From NCBI GenBank assembly GCA_963678705.1, contig OY783205.1, forward strand, positions 16,802,001-16,866,000: a stretch of 64,000 nt of DNA, written 5' to 3'. A program made the position numbers and the translations under genes. The notes under the pieces are model-generated. The model was not told the DNA's origin. It made no database searches and saw only the letters and a program-made list of their open reading frames with translations. The DNA is from Panorpa germanica (lineage: Eukaryota; Arthropoda; Insecta; Mecoptera; Panorpidae). Positions 37,403 to 51,057 of this stretch are shown one piece after another (the first letter of the stretch is position 1; each line of letters opens with the position of its first letter).

Positions 37403-39290
37403 CAGTGGTGGTGAACCTATTTATGTGCACATTCCTGAAAATTACAAATATTATTTATCGGGTTGCCCTGCCGGACAGTTTTTAATTAGAAAAAATTGAT
37501 AACAGAATAGGAGTTTCAGAATTTTAATTAGACAATTACAAAAATTATTATACAAAAACTAAACTAAACCTATATTATGCTTTTATACAAAATCCTTTTA
37601 CCTTGTAGCTTCATAGTAACAATCTGTGGATGTACAAATAAATTTAAAAAGACGTGAATACGTAATAATAGTTTCCAAGACGTACAAGAACAAGGGGACT
37701 AAGCAAAAATAGGAATATATTACCAGTATCAAAATTGACTAATTAAACATCATACTTATTCATTTGCAGAGAGATCAAAAAATTTAAAATCTAAATAAAA
37801 ATTTAATATAATTTTGGAATTTTTCATCAACGCCGATTTTCACAATCACAATTCTCTTAAATTAGAACAATACTTTTGCTAATCGAAAAAAAAGTTTAAA
37901 AAAATATTTAAGTAAAAAAATTCTAATTGTTGGTAAATTATAACAGTCAATGGGATTTTTGTTGTTGTTTATTGGTAGACAAATATTTAATGTCAGGATC
38001 ATATTTTTATACTTATAATAAAACACATGCTGCACTGGATTCTTCAGTCGTTTTATTTCTAAATTTGTTTTTTATACAATTCAATTCAGAAAAAACTGAT
38101 TCACACGCATATGTGAAAGAAAAAGTTGATAGAATAGCTATTTCCAGTTTCTTGAAAGAACTAAATATTGCAGGAATGGCATTTCTTGTTTTTGATAATT
38201 CTTCTTCCGTATTCTGATAGTCAATAATCGATTCTTTTCAATAGTTTCCAGTTCATTTCTTAAATCGACAAACTTTTGTTTCCATATGGAATTGGATTGA
38301 AATCAATCAATTGCATATCAACATCTAAATTGAGCCACTCAATAATCTTTATATTAAGTTTATCTTTCGATATCGTGTCTGGGAACATAATGAATTTTGA
38401 TGTTTCTGCACATGTTTTGAATTCTTTAAACCTTAAAGTAAATTCGTTCATTAGAGGCTGAATAATTTTAGAAATTTTTTTTGTTGATTTAGTCATTTTT
38501 TTATGGAAATCTAAATTTGCAAAGAGTTAACTTGTGTATGGAAAATATTTATATAAGTTTGATATAATGTCACGATTAAAAATTTCCAATTTAGTTTCGA
38601 AAGCTTATTAATAACAAATATTATAATAATTGTCTTAGTACCACCTTGCAGTTTCATTTTTAATTCATTTAAGTGCGAGCTCAGGTCGATAAAGAACATG
38701 AGTCTTGAAATCCATTCATTGTCCATTAATTGGTTATATTTTTCAATTAATTTCTCGTTATTCAAAAGAAGTCTAATTTCATCTAAACAATCAACGAGTC
38801 TCTGAAGAACTCTTCCACAACTTAACCATCGGACGTTGTTGTACTTCAGTAAAACATCGTGTGCAGATATTAAATTGACTAGTTGTGTAACAAGAATCAT
38901 AATACCGTCCAGTGACTTTAAACCGGCCTTTGCAGACAAAGCCTGTTGGTGTATGATACAATGGAAACCCAGAATATATTGCGGGCATTATCAGTCCTTA
39001 CAGAAACAATTCTGCAAGGATCAATTTCTTTTTCATCCTATCTATTCCTTTTGTTGTTGTTGCTTATAATGTTAGACTAACCATTTCTTCTTTGATATTA
39101 TTTCCAACTGCGTAACGAATAAAAATTGCTAAACGGGCTAATCCAGTTATGACAATGCTCTCATCAAGACAGAGAGAAAATATACCGGAAGAATTTATGC
39201 CCATTTTTTGCTGGAGACTTATATTTGTAGCCATTTCCAAGATTCTGTCTTTCACAGCGTTTCTAGCCAAACGCATATCTTTTATTCTTT
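37403..39290 (-). pseudogene. hAT transposase relic (GTF2IRD2/ZMYM6-like group)
   Basis: Broken minus-strand frames in order: RILEMATNISLQQKMGINSS then FSLCLDESIVITGLARLAIF (about 39250-39120), CAKAGLKSLDGIMIL, KYNNVRWLSCGRVLQRLVD, LMFFIDLSSHLNELKMKLQG (38940-38640), LRFKEFKTCAETSKFIMFPD (about 38430). This is the core of hAT transposases known from GTF2IRD2/ZMYM6-like proteins. A CAGTGGTGGTGAACC end, like a hAT terminus, starts at 37403; the opposite end was not found. At least four interruptions. Confidence 0.75.
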
Positions 39291-39299
39291 TGGTTTGTT

Positions 39300-40630
39300 T
39301 TCATTGTTTTTAAAATGTTCAAACAAAATTAGTATTCGCCAACAATAAATGGTTTTCCGTGTTGCCCAATTACATTCGAGGCAACAAAAGATGCACCAAA
39401 TATATTGAACGACTATTCATAAATAGGGAAGGAAACGAATATGATCTCACAAGATTATATTTTTTGATTCCTTTAACGGTGAAAGGGGCAAAATGACTAT
39501 TTGAATTGTAAACATATTTTTTAATATTGCAACTAATATTTTCACAATAATAAACACTTGAGGTCCACATAGGTAGTTCGATATTTAATATTGACTTTTT
39601 GTATACATAGTACAGTTTTATACAAATGAACACATGGTTCATAAGCTCGTTGAAGTCTTAGCGCGTCCGCACACGAGTCGACTGATTTGCAACGCGAGTA
39701 CTAAACCGGTTGAGAATGTAATTGTGTTGGTACCTTGACTGTGTGATCTGGAACCTTTTAATAGGATGTAATCGCATTAGCACTCTTTATCATAAGAGAA
39801 ATTTTATATTATTTTATTTATTAATACACAACTGAGCTGTAGAAGTAAGTCTTTCATACGTTTGTATTCAAAATATGTTTCATACGTCTGTAGATAAAAG
39901 TGTATCTATAAATTAATTTAGCTCTTTATATCCAATCATTTGCTCACATATGTAAGGTGAGACGGCACTATAAATACTGCTAACATTATAAGAAGTCGTC
40001 ATTATAAGTCCTCTTTAATTACTACCCCATCATTGTCAGGATCTCCTATCTGTATAACAAAAAAATCTTCGGTTGTGCTTTTTTATAATATCCCAGCATT
40101 GCGACATCTTGTTTTCCACAGTCTTTATGCAATTTTTCCAATATGTCGTATCTACACTATTTCATTTTTCAGTCTACTTCTGCCAATGTCAGATATAAAA
40201 TTCTTTACAGTTGGCCTGTACTAAGTCAAGAGCATTGAAATTGCAGTGATAAGGTGAAAGTTGGATGCAGTACTTTGTGATCATGCTTCATTACGATGCA
40301 GTGAATTTCATACACTTTTGATATACGGTTTTTTTTAGCAAGAAACGAAAGTTCGGTTTTTAGCATTTCTGGCGTGGTTGAGATATAATTTTTCGAAGAT
40401 GAATAAGCAAATCGTTTTTTTCCATGTCGTATTAGGAAGGGGCCCAATATGTTTTCTGGTCACTCATCTTACAGTAATACATTTTCATAATTAATTCTTG
40501 ATACATACTAAATTTCATCTTAGCAGCCACCTTAGCTTTAAATAACTGTTTTTTTTATAGATATTTTTACCCTATTCGTTTACCGTTTTTTACCCAACTT
40601 ACCATTTACTCTAATATAATGTGTGGTTTG
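39300..40630. other. Intergenic, nothing identified
   Basis: Only short unsupported frames. No repeat structure recognised by eye. Confidence 0.4.
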
Positions 40631-40639
40631 TTCATTTTT

Positions 40640-42065
40640 GCAAAACCCGGCATCTTGATGTCAAGCCAATTTGAGAAAATAGCAAAACACTCGTAGGTTT
40701 TAAACTATATATATTAGGACCTTCCGGGTTTTTTTTAATTTAATTTTTTTTTCTTATTTTGCTTAAAAGGTATGTTTATACAATTAGTTAATTGGTAATT
40801 TTATATTTCACTACCAAGTTTCGAGATGTCAGGTTTTGAAACTTAAAGTCAAAGATGTTGGGTTTTGCAACAGTTTTGCCTGATTTTGTCAGGTTTTGCA
40901 ACCGATTTTTTGTTTTTCTTTTCATATCAATTGCAAGACCTGTCATTTTTAATGTTTGCTTAAAACCCCCACCAATTATTCAAATTGTTAAAATGAAATG
41001 AAGAAAATATTATTATTATTACTGTTTTGTATTTTTAAAAGAATAAATTGACATTATAAATTTTCATCTAATTTGCAAGTACCTATACCTGACTAAAAAG
41101 AAAAATAGCTACATATCTACTTAATTGAAAAACATTTTAAAAACAAAATATACACTATTACTAAAATGAAAAATACATTTAAAAATAATTTAAAACTTTT
41201 ATCGACTAATATTAAATATTGATTTTAAACAAATGCTACAAAATTCGGTGTAAAACTTAAATGAAGTCTTCCAAGAAATTATTCATCAATTCAAATTGTC
41301 CTTCATCTTGACTATCTGTTTTGTTAAGCAACATTTCTTTTCCATTTTTTGGCCAATATTTTTTTTTTCAATTTCTGCATTTTGATCAAGTAGTTTCCTT
41401 AATAATATCAGCACCAACAACTTCACCATTCACAACAACAGGTTGTAGGTTACTTTAATTTATATCTACATGCAAAACATCTACTGCACCTTTAATTAGG
41501 TCAAATGCATCATTTTCTGCATTTTCAATTTCCATTTCTTTTAAAAATACAACATTAATTTATTTAAATAAAACAGTAAAAGAATTGCCAAAAGATTAAT
41601 TAACAAAAGCCGGTCTATGAAACATTATAAACAAACACAAACTCTGCTCACTAAAATACAGGCTGCAGGGAAGACAGATGATTTTAAACAGTGCTGCCAA
41701 CAAAACAAAACTGCCTTTATTAATAAAATTAGAGAATAAACCAGAATACTCCAAAAAATACTATTATTATTAATCTAAATTGCAGGTCTTGCTACCATAC
41801 GCGACGGCCATATTGTGATCACCATTCAAACCAACTGTACCTAGTTTTGCATCCGTCCCACTTTATGTCTGGGTTTGTAATGTACCGAAGATAAGAGATA
41901 CCTGGTTTTGCAACCGAACAGATTTTTTAATTTAACTTTTCTATTATTCAATGTTTGATTTTTCACTCGTAACCCTCAAGGATTTGTAGGAATTGTCGAG
42001 CTGATTCCACTGCATACCAATAACTCAATTTTTTATTTGTTGTCGGGTTTTGCAACTGGGCTACT
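40640..42065. repeat. Dispersed GGTTTTGCAAC motifs around a broken ORF
   Basis: Variants of GGTTTTGCAACCGA occur at about 40640, 40815, 40860, 40890, 41785, 41845, 41870, 41905 and 42050, almost all in the same orientation (40640 is inverted). Between them, minus strand 41535-41257, a decayed ORF reads MEIENAENDAFDLIKGAVDV and ends GQFELMNNFLEDFI with at least two interruptions. The layout (motif cluster, coding relic, motif cluster) suggests an unrecognised element with subterminal repeats. No termini found. Confidence 0.4.
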
Positions 42066-42303
42066 CAATTAATACTTCAATGTAAACCCACAAACTAAAT
42101 TTCATATTTATATCTACGTTTTAATGCCACCGCCACCTGAAATTTTAGAGTTTTTATGTTCTTTTAATTTTTTTTTTTGTATTTTCATTCTTTATTCTCT
42201 CCATTTAGGAGATACGTATATAATCTACCATGGGTTATTTTGGGTTTTTACATTTTGAAAGTCAAACAAACATACCATTTCAGGATTACAAACATAATAA
42301 ATA

Positions 42304-42891
42304 CGTGGCGTGTTTTTTAAGTAAGTACCGTTTTGGAATTAAAAAAAGACGTGCAAAGATATCGCAATAATTTTTTACATGAAAGCCTGTACCTTAATCT
42401 ACTTTTCTACATAATTTCCGTGAATATTGAGGCACTTGTCATAACGTGGCACCAGTTTTTGAATACCCTGAAATATCATGAAATTCTGCCGCCTGACTTG
42501 TTAACCACTGTATCACAACTGTTTTGACTTCGTTATCGTCATGCACATTTGTGCGGCCATCTTTAAATGCTCTCATCCATTTCCTTACCATTCCATCACT
42601 CATAATGTTTTGTCCGTAAACTTCACAGATCTCACGATGAATATTGATCGGTTTTACGCCTTTAGCACTAAGAAATCGTATAACAGCCCGTACTTCACAA
42701 TCGGCGGGACACACGATTGTCGGAGGCATCTTAAACACTCAGTAAACAACGTATACAATGAAGAATCAGACTGTAATGGCGTCAGTGCGTAGACAAGAGA
42801 TGTAGGTAACCAGCGCGCATGTGCGGAACGCCGACCGTAGCGCTGCAAAGGCGGAATCGCAAAACGGTACTTACTTAAAAAACATGCCTCG
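42304..42891 (-). mobile_element. Deletion-derivative mariner with intact ends
   Basis: 32-bp terminal inverted repeats (containing TTTTTTAAGTAAGTACCG; two mismatches between 42304-42335 and 42860-42891) flanked by TA on both sides. The minus strand keeps the transposase start (VIRFLSAKGVKPINIHREI, MSDGMVRKWMRAFKDGRTNV) joined directly to a mariner-like C-terminal end near 42440 (LNIHGNYVEK); the catalytic core is deleted. At 588 bp it could be mobilised only by a related active transposase. Confidence 0.85.
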
Positions 42892-42899
42892 TAGTAGGC

Positions 42900-43740
42900 A
42901 ACGATGATCACTCTAATGTGTTCTTTGGGATGTGCGGATGTGTAATGTGTTCTCTAATTTGTGATTGTGGCTGCGGTGGTATGCGAATGAGGGTAAATCC
43001 GATGACATAGCACCACTCGTGCCAGCGGTGAACAGTGTTCAGTTCAACACTATATTTCCTTCCATTATAGTTATATCCATATTAGTTTGGAATGTATCTC
43101 TCCATACTACACACCTAAGTTCCGTCTTCCGTGTACACATGCAGATGCAATTTCTGCACAATATTTCGCGAGTTTATGACCAATACAGGCTGACATCGCA
43201 AAGCTCTAGGAGTATAGGGAAATAAAACCATGATTTACTGCACACTGTTTTTAGAGTTTCTAAAGCAGTCTTTAACTTAAACTGTTTACGTTTTACAAGT
43301 ATTTAATGTTCTTTATCTAATTATTTACAACTAATAATGACATTTACAATTCTTATGTATGTACTCCTGTATTCCTTAAGAATTATGAAATTTAGTACAT
43401 TCGCTAACTTTTCTATTCCAAATATCTTAATGAATATATTTATAAAAGACAGAATGAACGAGAGCATTTAAACTTGACGCTAGACTGCTGTGTCTTTGGG
43501 TCCGAGCCCCGAACTAGAGTTATATTTTTTCTGGGTTTGTTATTTATCAAATTAAGTATACCATATCGTAATAAACATAATAAACTGTTGCAACTGGTAT
43601 TTATAAAAAATAAAGAAGACTAATTTGATTTAATCTCATATTTACATTTTTGTGGGTGCAACCAACATTTCTTCAAGACGCCGCTACTTCGTGTTCTTAT
43701 TGGCCAGCATTTCAATTCATCTGTCTGTATCCTCCAATCG
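42900..43740. other. Intergenic, nothing identified
   Basis: No supported gene. The right part (from about 43650) begins to resemble the region upstream of the LRR gene, as expected at the edge of the inverted duplication. Confidence 0.35.
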
Positions 43741-44011
43741 TCATGTCCATGGAAACTTTAAATACTTATTGTGTGTCGTCGATTATCTGTTATATGTAAA
43801 GGACAGCGACGTACTTAGTTTTGGTAGAGTTTTCGGTGGGCAATCCGAAGCTGTAAATAGACATTGGATAAGCCTCCGAGTGCTCGATATTGACAAATTT
43901 GTAGACAATCCCTGACATTGATTTATCATTGACTAAGAAATACAGACTCTGAAGTTATCTGAAAAGCTATATTTGGAAGATTTTGAAGAATTTGCTACTG
44001 CCATCAACATA

Positions 44012-45220
44012 ACGTAATCTCCATCAAGAGCAACGCAATCATTCCAGCGCCGCTCTAACATTTCAATACCACTTTTGTAGAACGATTTATCTTTTGCTTC
44101 AAAATAGGCCTCAGTTTCAGCGATAACCTGTTCATTTGTGCGACATTTCTCACCGGCAAACATTTTTTTCAGGTCTGCGAACAGGCAGTAGTCGCTGGGA
44201 GCCAAATCTGGCGAATACGGTAGATGTGGGAGCAATTCGAAGTTCAATTCATGTAGTTTTGCCATTGTTTTGATTGACTTGTGAAACGGTGCGTTGTCTT
44301 GATGAAACAAAAATTTTTTCTTTGCCATATGCGGTCGTTTCTTTGCAATTTCGGCCTTCAAACGCTCCAATAACGCTATATAATATTTATTGTTAATGGT
44401 ATTTCCTTTCTCAAGATAGTCGATGAATATTCCAAACGCACATCCCAATATACCGAGGCCATAACCTTTCCAGCCGATTGTTGTGCTTTCGGGCGCTTTG
44501 GACCAGGTTCACCAGTTGCTGTCCACTCAGATGACGATCGTTTTGATTTCGGAGTGAAGTGATGGATCCATGTTTCATCCATTGTCACATATCGACGCAA
44601 AAATTCCGGTTTGTTACGTTTAAACATGGCCAAACACTGCTCAGAATCATCAACACGTTCTCATTTTTGGTCAACAGTAAGCAAACGCAGCACCCACTTT
44701 GAACAGAGCTTTCTCATAGTCAAATGCTCATGCAATATAAAGCCAACACGTTCTTTTGATATCTTTACGATGTCAGCTAACTCACGCAACTTCACTTTTC
44801 GATCATTCAAAACGATTTTGTGGTTCGATTCGCCTCATTTGGACGTCCACTGCGTTCTGCATCATCGGTGTCTCTACGACCACGTTTGAAGTCAGTAAAT
44901 CAACGTTTTATTGTTGTTTCTGATGGAGCGGAGTCCCCATAACACTTTTCAAGCCATTGCTTCGCTTGAACGGTATTTTTTCCCATCAAGAAGCAGTGTA
45001 AATTTAAAACCCGAAATTGTTTTTGATCCATTGTTTTGAAAATACTAAAAGTAGCGTCACTCTTAGAACAATAACTCACAAACTACTGAATAGAATATCA
45101 TGAAATTTTAACAGCTGTCTTTTAAAGGTTAGTATTAACTGACATACAACTATAAAATACAACTGACTGCAATAAAACTAGCACCATCTATGTGTTAGGC
45201 CCGGGACTTTTCAGCCCATG
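44012..45220 (-). mobile_element. mariner element, 3'-truncated, with broken transposase
   Basis: Transposase starts at ATG 45031 (MDQKQFRVLNLHCFLMGKN) with several stops in the N-terminal part. The catalytic motifs are preserved in two frames: VTMDETWIHHFTP (about 44580), FHQDNAPFH (about 44300), YSPDLAPSDYCLFADLKKMF (about 44200), a DD34D mariner. The sequence stops exactly after the terminal RWNDCVALDGDYV, so the 3' untranslated end and inverted repeat are missing. The 5' terminus (GGGCTGAAAAGTCCCGGGCC) is present next to TA at 45221-45222. Confidence 0.9.
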
Positions 45221-46803
45221 TACTACATTGCAATAATATAGAAACTTTAAACATACCTGCTATAGCATTGATAAATGAAGATGTGAAAGTATTGAGCAGT
45301 CTGACTACGTTAAGGTCACTTTCAAATAACTACGAAGAAGTTGATGACGGTGTTGGGGCAGTTATTTCAAAGCAATCCCGTGCTTCAGGAAGTGACCATT
45401 CGCGATTACGATGACAGACTTTATGGAATGTGTTTTGAGAAATTACCAGTCTCAATTAAATCACTAAAATTGATTGCAATCTGGGAACTAAATCCAAATA
45501 TTCTATTAAATTATATGGAAAATTGGAAATTGGAAACACTGTATTTAGACGTAATTAGATCCACACCAGAGACGCATGTTAAGTAGACAAGTATTGGAAG
45601 GTGACTCAATGTTAGACATATTATTACAAAATAATCCACATCTTGTCGAATTGCATGTCTATTTGTTGAATGGTAAACTAGTTTGTCGCTTCTTTAAATT
45701 TTTGCCCTTAAAATTGAAGAAACTTAAACTAAAAGAAAATTTAATATTTAATAGTAATGTGTTTTTCAAACGTTTAAAAAGTTTGGATCTAGATTCTTTG
45801 AAGATTGGTGATAATTCATATTGTATTTATGAAGTCCCGCCCTCACTACCTCAATACTACTTTGTAAAAAGTTTAGTGGAACTGCTACCAAACTTACAGA
45901 CACTTGCGCTTCCTGTGTGTACATCGGCGTCATTCCAGGCACTTAAGAGAATTAACAAAACTAACAACTCTTGAATTAGATCCAGGAGATGTAGAAATTG
46001 ACAACGTATTAAAAGTGATGTCGGAAAATTGTCGAAATTTAAAAGACATAGACTTATATAAACCGAAGCGTCTTTCAAAAGAAGGAGTAGAGCATCTTGT
46101 TAGTCTACAGAAATTAGAGAGATTTAGTGCATCTTATACAGGTGAAATATTTAACGGGGACTTTCTGACCATTTTAAGTCAATGCAAAACTTTAGAAACA
46201 GTTAGAATTATAGATAGTACAGTTATTTCAGAAAGTATTTCATTACCGCTGCTGATGAATGACACACTAAGAGTAATTATCAACCCTAATTAATTGCTTT
46301 CGTTACTATATATGAGAAGCCTTTTAGGATCTAAGATCTCAACAATTTAAAATTTAATTGGGAAGATTCCTATTCTTTTAATTGAATATCTTAAAGCGTT
46401 ATTGAATGTTTCAATTTAAAACTGTTCTAACGCTATAGGCTAACAACAGCTTGTTTAAATATTACAAGTGTGGCATTTGTTGGTAACCCTCCTATTTATT
46501 ATGTTATTTATGTGTTAGATTATTTAACAGTGTCTGAATTGTCTGTTATCCTCTACAGAACTAAGATTATAACTAAGAACTATTTTTATAAATTTCAAAA
46601 AAATAAAATAGGTTTCTGCTAATAATCTATTCTGATTTATTTGTTCCCAGTTTATTGAATTCGTGGACGGTGAAACTATATACTCCAATGACAATTTTAC
46701 TAGGATGGTTGAAAGAATAGTGGATGAAATCAATCAACAGACTGACCGGAAGCAGATTTTAACAGCGACTTTGGCATTGTAATTTTAACAACTGAGCAGA
46801 GGG

Positions 46804-49800
46804 GTATGTACAAATTAGGCAGATATTTTAAACGATTTGACTTTATGTACACCCAGTTTAAATTCTATGAAACTTTCACTATTTGGAAAATCGTTGACGG
46901 GAGAAATTGAAAGTTTTTAAGGCAGAATTCAAATTTTAAATAGCTATATCTATACTTCATGTTCTATAACTAAACAAATCAATATCCATATATTTGCATG
47001 TGTTTTAGTAAATATTTAAAATATTCAGCTACAAAAGCGTGGTTCTCAACCCAATTGAACCGAAACTCTTCTTAATGGGCTTGTGTCCTATGTCTTCAAT
47101 CTATAAAAATGTACCAGATATTGATAAAGGGGGTTCTTGAATGTCCAATTATTTTGTATAACTTCTTATATGTTAATAGATATTAACAATTAAAAAAGTT
47201 ATTTTGTCTCTTTAATTATTAAAGGGATTCAACGTTGAAAAATATTCCAAGACATGTGACCTCACGTCCACTATGTTGCTATCTCTTTTGTACAACAGAG
47301 CGTAAAATAGATATATTCTTGACAGAACTCTGACAAGTTTTCCAACCTTACAGCTCATAAATCTCTGCTATATGTATTTATATATCAAATATTATTTACA
47401 GCTATTTCGAGGAACAATAAAATTTCAATATTATGTCCGCCGTAACAGGGTGAAATAAAATAAAAACTTATTCTTTTTTTGCTAACTAAAGCATACGTAT
47501 ACTAGTTACACAGGACTACCAACAGCTACAAAACATTACTATAACACAGACCTACTCAACAAATAACTGACCTATTTACCTTGTCACGTCATAAATATGG
47601 CTGACATCTGCAGCGCTAAAACTACAATTCAAATTTTTAATTACTATATCTTCGTCAACATTTAAATATTTTATAAAATAGGCACGTTAATATACATTTA
47701 TTAACATCAATTTCAATCAACAATTGAAAAATCGACCCCTAAAAAGCCCATTAAATTTAGCAAGCCGGCTGCAGCGTCAGTTAAATGTTACATTATCAAC
47801 TAGATTAATAGTTACAGTTACATATATTTAATGTTGATTTCTCATAAAAAAAACTTACTTATTACATAACATTTTTTTGTTTAATAATATGTAAAGTTAC
47901 ATTACAAAAAATATCTTTCGACATAAATTAATAAAGATTTTATGTAAGATTATTTAATGATAAATTAATTATTAATGATAGATATTTAAAATCTTTTAAC
48001 TTTGTGTGACAATACAGGGGAAGATGGGGGAATAGCGTCACTTAAGCAGTTATCGAAATATTTTCTTATTTTAAGGACTTTTACAGGACTAAGTAACTGA
48101 CTTTTTACATAGCTTATTTAATGAACTTAAGATAAATACGATACACATTATCAATCTATTAAGCGTTTGTTATTTTTCAATCGTTTTTTTAAACCCTTCG
48201 TTGACTATTCAACTAGTGGGGCATTACTGTTCATTCGAAATTAGTCAATTCTTAATACTTTATTGCAATCCATAATGTTACAAATGGTGTTAAGATATGT
48301 TTAGGTAGTAAATTAATAAAGCTTTACTTCTAAAATAAAGGAATTAATAAAAAAAAACTTTTTTTCAATCTATGTTTTTGTCAATGCAAAAAGTTTATCT
48401 CTCGTAATACGAAATGCAAAATACGAAGTACATGAGGGACGATTCCCTATTAAACTGCTTTTTGCTTGTTAAAATGATTTTTTATGCATATAATAGTTTA
48501 ATAAAATAAAAATTACCTATAATTAATATCAAATTTATATTAATTCAATTTAAATACAAATTAAATATTTTGAAAAAAAGAATAATAAATTTTGCAATGT
48601 TGCAAATTTACGTGTGTTGACGCATGCGTGATTTGGTTCTTTGACCAACAAATTGTTATATTTTATAAAATATTTATTCCGATTTTAAATTTCCCGCTCT
48701 AATTAGCATTTGCAACGTTGTCGGCTTATTACGTACATATACTGTTTCTTAAAGGTTTTATTTAAATATTTTCGTAAATATGTATCCTTTTGCTAATTTT
48801 CTTTTTGCAATAGTTACAGAAAAGATTATTTTATATACACCTAGTTTTCGTGAAAGCTGTGTCACCATTTTTTTATAGTTAAAAGTTATATTATGTGGTG
48901 AAATTGAGCTAAAAATTATGATTTGTATTTAAAATAACTATTTTTAATCATGTATAAAAAGAAAACTATGAACCCTAGGTTTCTAAAATTTTGAGACAGC
49001 ATGTATTTTAACTATTTGTATCGACCCTCCAAATTTCACAACGTTTTCATCATTTACGTTAACGTCATGTACCTCCTTAACCATACATGTTCTTTATTTT
49101 TTATATTTTAACCAAAATTAACCAAAACATTATTTTTTTTATAATATTTCAAACATATTATTATTATTTCTATATTTCGACTACGAAAATTACCTACAGA
49201 TCAAGACGCCTAAGAAAATACTCCCTTTGCTCTCACAATAATCGCATAGATTCAGAGACTGCCAAAAACCGATAATGGCTTTTTTGATTGATCACTGAAA
49301 ACGTAAAGAACTTTCATAAAATCCAACAAGCCCATAGGATACACTAATACGTGGGTAATAATTGACATTTGTAATTGGAATAAATCACTTTAAGCTTATA
49401 TTCATCGAATTATTAATTTTTTTAAAACAAAACACGTCCTTACTTTTACACAGCTGTCCAACTCACTGCACGCGATGTAAAATGACGGTGTTTGGTAAAT
49501 AAGTATACTTAGGCGTATACTTGACGTTGGTACTAGTAGCGTTAGAGAATTGTATTTGGAAATATTAAATTTCAATGTGACCAGCATACCCACTGACTGC
49601 TATTTTTCCTCTCCGCTACCCCTATTCGATAAATTCCAAAAATTCCTTCTCCATCAATAAATAACAAAACGGAACATTGGGGGAAAATCATTACCATAAA
49701 TAATGAGTTTTCGTTTTGATTTTATAGAGTATATAAGCCGTTTTGTTTTATCACTTTTACGGGTCATGAATTTATAGCTCTCTCTCATTTCAACTTTATA

Positions 49801-49826
49801 ATATTGTTATGAATTTTGTTTTTCAG
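46804..49826. other. Expanded second intron of the LRR pseudogene
   Basis: Pieces similar to the 381-bp intron of the intact gene (for example 47865-47960) are interspersed with extra AT-rich sequence. 46900-47010 and 47190-47650 resemble 50770-51060, so at least one dispersed repeat has inserted. No coding content recognised. Confidence 0.5.
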
Positions 49827-50081
49827 ATTGTTCGACTGCCAAGGTTACCTCCTTTAATGCAGCTGAGAGATTTCATAGAAGACGAGCTTTACTTAAATGA
49901 AACACTTCACCGCTTTAACTTTATTTAATCATTTAAACACAGCACATAAATATTACATGCAATAATTTGGAGAAGTTTGCTTTAGCAAACTTACTAACTC
50001 CAATTAGACGTATGATCACGATAAAAGTGTTCAAGAATAATAAAGTGCAATGCATATTTAATTAAGATATATGCGGCATAT

Positions 50082-50083
<2 letters not shown>

Positions 50084-50140
<57 letters not shown>

Positions 50141-50148
50141 TATATATA
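50084..50148. repeat. (TA)n microsatellite
   Basis: Alternating T and A, interrupted once by 'tca'. Directly abuts the MITE at 50149. Confidence 0.9.
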
Positions 50149-50313
50149 CAGTGCCGTAATTGAGGGAGGGCAGTCGGGGCTACTGCCCCAGGGCATCCAC
50201 AATAGAAATCAAAGCACTGAATTGCAAAAAATTGTTCCTTTTATTCGGAAAATACTTAAGAGCTTTCGCTCTTTCGTTGCCCCAGGGCCTCCACACCTCG
50301 TAATCCGGCACTG
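50149..50313. mobile_element. Short hAT-type MITE
   Basis: Begins CAGTGCCGTAAT and ends with the near-complement ATCCGGCACTG; 165 bp. The 8-bp flanks are TATATATA and TATATGCA, which agree only in part, so the target duplication has decayed or the target was the microsatellite. The interior holds two related GCCCCAGGGC blocks. Confidence 0.65.
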
Positions 50314-51057
50314 TATATGCATGTAACTCTTTTTTACTTAAAGTATAATATTTTTTTTATATTTATTTACTTATTTGCTTTGACTTTCTTTCGTCATAGC
50401 CACCATCAAACATTTTTTATACACCTTTTATAATTTATAATTCAATTTTACAAATTTCTAAATATTTCAATAATTCACTAAATAATTTTGAATGACACAA
50501 AAATTTAGTATTAACAGGAAAAGTTATAATCACATCTAATATATCACTATTCAATTTTGATCTTTCTAAACTAAAATTTATACATTCAAATGCAATATGA
50601 TCCAAAGTTCCTTCTTCACCACATTGACATCTATCATCAGATTTAATATTAATTTTGTACAGGTCAGCTGGAGTTTAAAGTATATTAAAAATGTACTAAT
50701 ATAATTATTAGTTTTTAATCATTAGCTAATATGAAAGGTATGTTTTCTTATATACCGTATTAAAAAAATTATTTTAACAATTAAAAGAAACATTTTGTCT
50801 CTAATTATTAAAGGGATCCAGTGTTATACAAATTTCTAATGCATTTCTAATTTCTAAACACGTGCACAGATTTATCAATTCTTTTACACAACAGAGACGC
50901 ATACGGCTATGTGTGTGATGCGTCATTTACAACTACCAGTTGGGTTTTGTATGCCATCAAGTATTATATTACGATGGTTGAGAAAAAGGAAAAATAATCC
51001 CAATTACTGCGGCAAAACCGTTTGAAATTTAAATTTAATATAGCTATAACTTCGTCA
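50314..51057. other. Intergenic, dispersed repeat only
   Basis: 50770-51057 is similar to 47190-47650 and runs into the long direct repeat. Nothing coding recognised. A possible LINE scrap near 50600 (minus strand, C-x-C pattern) is too weak to call. Confidence 0.4.

Larger units (their letters stand above)
43743..49928 (+). pseudogene. Inverted duplicate of the LRR gene, decayed
   Basis: Exon 1 homology begins at ATG 43743 (METLNTYC), meets a stop after about 18 codons, changes frame (KDSDVLSFGRVFGGQSEAVN) and is split by a mariner at 44012-45220. It resumes at 45223 in shifting frames (GQLFQSNPVLQEVTIRDYDD; LVELLPNLQTLALPVCTS; LSKEGVEHLVSLQKLERFSA) to 46272, where the donor is GTAATT instead of GTAAGT. 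Exon 2 (46651-46803) has a premature TAA. Exon 3 (49827-49928) is fully open and the same length as in the intact gene, with its acceptor preserved. Intron 2 has grown to about 3 kb by insertions. Similarity continues past the stop (to about 50000). Confidence 0.9.
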
